This document shows positions 6,272-7,429 of a stretch of 7,429 nucleotides of DNA, one piece after another. Numbering within the stretch: the first letter of the stretch is position 1; each line of letters begins with the position of its first letter. The translations under genes were made by a program, and so were the position numbers. Source of the DNA: an uncultured Actinomycetes bacterium (GTDB lineage Bacteria > Actinomycetota > Acidimicrobiia > Acidimicrobiales > RAAP-2); assembly GCA_903893955.1 (NCBI GenBank), contig CAITOG010000296.1, forward strand, positions 1 to 7,429, read 5' to 3'. The notes beneath the pieces are model-generated. The model saw only the letters and a program-made list of their open reading frames with translations. It did no database searches and was not told where the DNA came from.

Positions 6272-6775
6272 ATGCACGACGTGGATGAACGGCAGGGTGA
6301 CGAGCCCCAGGGCCAGCGCCTCGAGCTCCGCTGTTTCGGAACACCCAAGGTGCTGCTCGATGGCCGTCCCCTCCATTTCCCGACCCGCCACGCTGTCCAG
6401 GCCCTCTTCACGATGGCGCTGCGCCCAGATGGCGCGATCACAGCCGGCGAACTTTCGAGGTCGCTGTGGCCTGACGCGCCAGAAAGCCGCCTTCCACGGC
6501 GACTCGCCACGCTGACCTGGCAGCTTCGACGCACCCTCGCCGATGAGCGGCAACGGGTGATCAGGCGACGTGACGTGCTCAGTTTCGACCGCGAGGGTGT
6601 CCGGATCGATCTCCTCGAGGCTCGCCGCCGGGCCGTCCAGGAGCATGCCGAGGGAGGCCTCTCGCCTGAGGTGGCAGCCGCCCTCGCCTTGCCAGTCCTG
6701 GTCCCGTGGGCTCTGGAGCCGTGGGTGGTCGAGGTCGTGGCCGAGAACCATGCGCTGCTCGCTCGTCTGAGCTGA
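6272..6775 (+). CDS. Stand-alone SARP/AfsR-type winged-helix DNA-binding protein (truncated BTAD)
   Basis: A 167-residue protein. Residues 17-115 match the OmpR/PhoB-like winged helix at the N-terminus of SARP regulators: LELRCFGTPKVLLDGRPL (17-34), a helix beginning PTRHAVQALF, ITAGELSRSLWPDAP (56-70), the LATLTWQLRRTL recognition-helix region (78-89), and the wing VIRRRDVLSFD (96-106). In SARPs a BTAD domain of about 150 residues follows. Here only its first helices are suggested (LPVLVPWALEPWVVEVVAENHALLARL, 140-166) before a clean stop. There is no ATPase or TPR domain. Known SARPs bind direct repeats and recruit RNA polymerase; this minimal form may do the same, or it may be an atypical short family. 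The ATG start fits the fold and has no ribosome binding site. It lies 37 bp upstream of the exported GH43-like gene in the same direction, which it may co-transcribe with or regulate. Confidence 0.8.
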   Translation: MHDVDERQGDEPQGQRLELRCFGTPKVLLDGRPLHFPTRHAVQALFTMALRPDGAITAGELSRSLWPDAPESRLPRRLATLTWQLRRTLADERQRVIRRRDVLSFDREGVRIDLLEARRRAVQEHAEGGLSPEVAAALALPVLVPWALEPWVVEVVAENHALLARLS

Positions 6776-6812
6776 CCCCCTCGCGTCGCCGAGGTTGTGC
6801 GAGCATGCAGAC

Positions 6813-7429
6813 ATGCGCAGGGGGTTCGCGGGCGTCGTCTCGGCCATAGTGCTGGTCACCTTGCTGGCCGTGCCCCAGCCGGCGCACGCGACGTCGTCGC
6901 CGGGCAGAACCCTCGGCGCGCTGCCTGCGGCGCCTGCCTTCGACGGACAGCCCTGTGGGCATCCTGCGAGTGCCGACTGGACGTGCCCACATTTGAACCG
7001 TTGCTCGTTTCTGCACTCGTGCACCGGCGACGCGCCCGATCCGACCATCGCCAAAGCTGGTGCCGTCTACCTCGCCGTCACCACCGGGACCGCGCTCGGC
7101 AACGGGCTCCAGGTCTTGGAGAGCTCCTCCCCTGATCAGGGCTACCACGGCTGGGCGCAGACGACATGTGACCACGGCGGGCAGTTCGAGCCATGCCCAC
7201 AGCGCTGGGGATCGAGCGCGTTCGGACCCAACAACACGGGTCTGGCCAAGCGAGATCTGCCTGGCTCACAGACCTCACCCGATCTCGCCTTCATCAACGG
7301 ATCGTGGCACCTGTACTTCAACTCGATGACCACCAAGTCAGCGCACAACTGCCTCGAGGTAGCGGTCTTGAACCCGGCGTTCGCTGGACCGGGTAAGTCG
7401 GTCTCGATCCCCACCTCCACGAACGACCC
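6813..7429 (+). CDS. Exported GH43-like beta-propeller protein (3' partial)
   Basis: The frame is open from ATG 6813 to the window end, giving 205 codons without a stop. The N-terminus is a classic Sec signal peptide: MRRG, a hydrophobic core (about residues 6-20), and the cleavage site AHA at 24-26. The mature part begins with a cysteine-rich segment (Cys48, 58, 64, 70). Then comes DAPDPTIAKAGAVYLAVTTG, whose Asp76 in DPTI fits the catalytic base of GH43-type five-bladed propellers. SPDLAFINGSWHLYFN (155 onward) matches the second blade with its conserved Asp157, and NCLEVAVLN resembles the following strand (usual form IGVATS). The Glu general acid would lie beyond the window. Family members cleave arabinan, xylan or related arabinofuranosides; this one could instead be a non-catalytic or sugar-binding relative. 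No ribosome binding site is obvious. Gene order suggests possible linkage to the SARP-like gene just upstream. Confidence 0.75.
   Translation, partial: MRRGFAGVVSAIVLVTLLAVPQPAHATSSPGRTLGALPAAPAFDGQPCGHPASADWTCPHLNRCSFLHSCTGDAPDPTIAKAGAVYLAVTTGTALGNGLQVLESSSPDQGYHGWAQTTCDHGGQFEPCPQRWGSSAFGPNNTGLAKRDLPGSQTSPDLAFINGSWHLYFNSMTTKSAHNCLEVAVLNPAFAGPGKSVSIPTSTND

Noticed and set aside
6266..7054. 262-codon minus-strand ORF across the SARP-like gene and the exported protein
   Set aside because: The plus strand encodes a recognisable winged helix and a signal peptide over the same bases. The minus-strand product has no family features.

Overview
The window is high-GC DNA with densely packed genes, strong G/C preference at third codon positions and few Shine-Dalgarno sites. 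An AftD-type arabinofuranosyltransferase, a SARP-type winged-helix regulator and a TANNNT motif placed for leaderless initiation all point to an Actinomycetota genome. The mix of AftD with a DADNHYYE-type amidohydrolase, a NylB/class-C-like serine hydrolase and a divergent crotonase is compatible with Acidimicrobiia, but that rank is inferred from gene content only.

Layout: (1) 2-2668 (+) is the C-terminal two thirds of a cell-envelope arabinosyltransferase whose N-terminal membrane domain lies upstream of the window. (2) A 63-bp gap holds a nested inverted repeat overlapping a likely leaderless promoter, followed by a crotonase-fold gene (2732-3547, +). (3) Head-on to it, on the minus strand, is a two-gene operon: an Amidohydrolase_2 family protein (4617-5804), then a beta-lactamase-fold serine hydrolase (3550-4620). 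The two overlap through GTGA. The serine hydrolase and crotonase stop codons are 2 bp apart, inside the palindrome TGAGCTCA. (4) 5805-6271 is the least coding-dense stretch. It holds divergent promoter candidates and one small, very basic, uncharacterised ORF (5943-6191, +). (5) 6272-6775 (+) encodes a stand-alone SARP-like DNA-binding protein lacking most of the BTAD domain. (6) 6813 to the window end (+) is a 3'-truncated gene for an exported protein with a signal peptide, a cysteine-rich segment and GH43-like beta-propeller motifs.

How they may fit together: the crotonase, amidohydrolase and serine hydrolase look like a small catabolic or CoA-thioester/ester-processing group, but no substrate can be read from the sequence. 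The AftD-like protein and the exported GH43-like protein both belong to cell-surface glycan chemistry, although they are more than 4 kb apart and nothing ties them to one regulon. No tRNA, rRNA, CRISPR array, insertion sequence or attachment site was recognised. The points most worth a second look are the crotonase lacking both hydratase glutamates, the small basic ORF with its own promoter, the concentric inverted repeat before the crotonase, and the short SARP next to a GH43-like exported protein.
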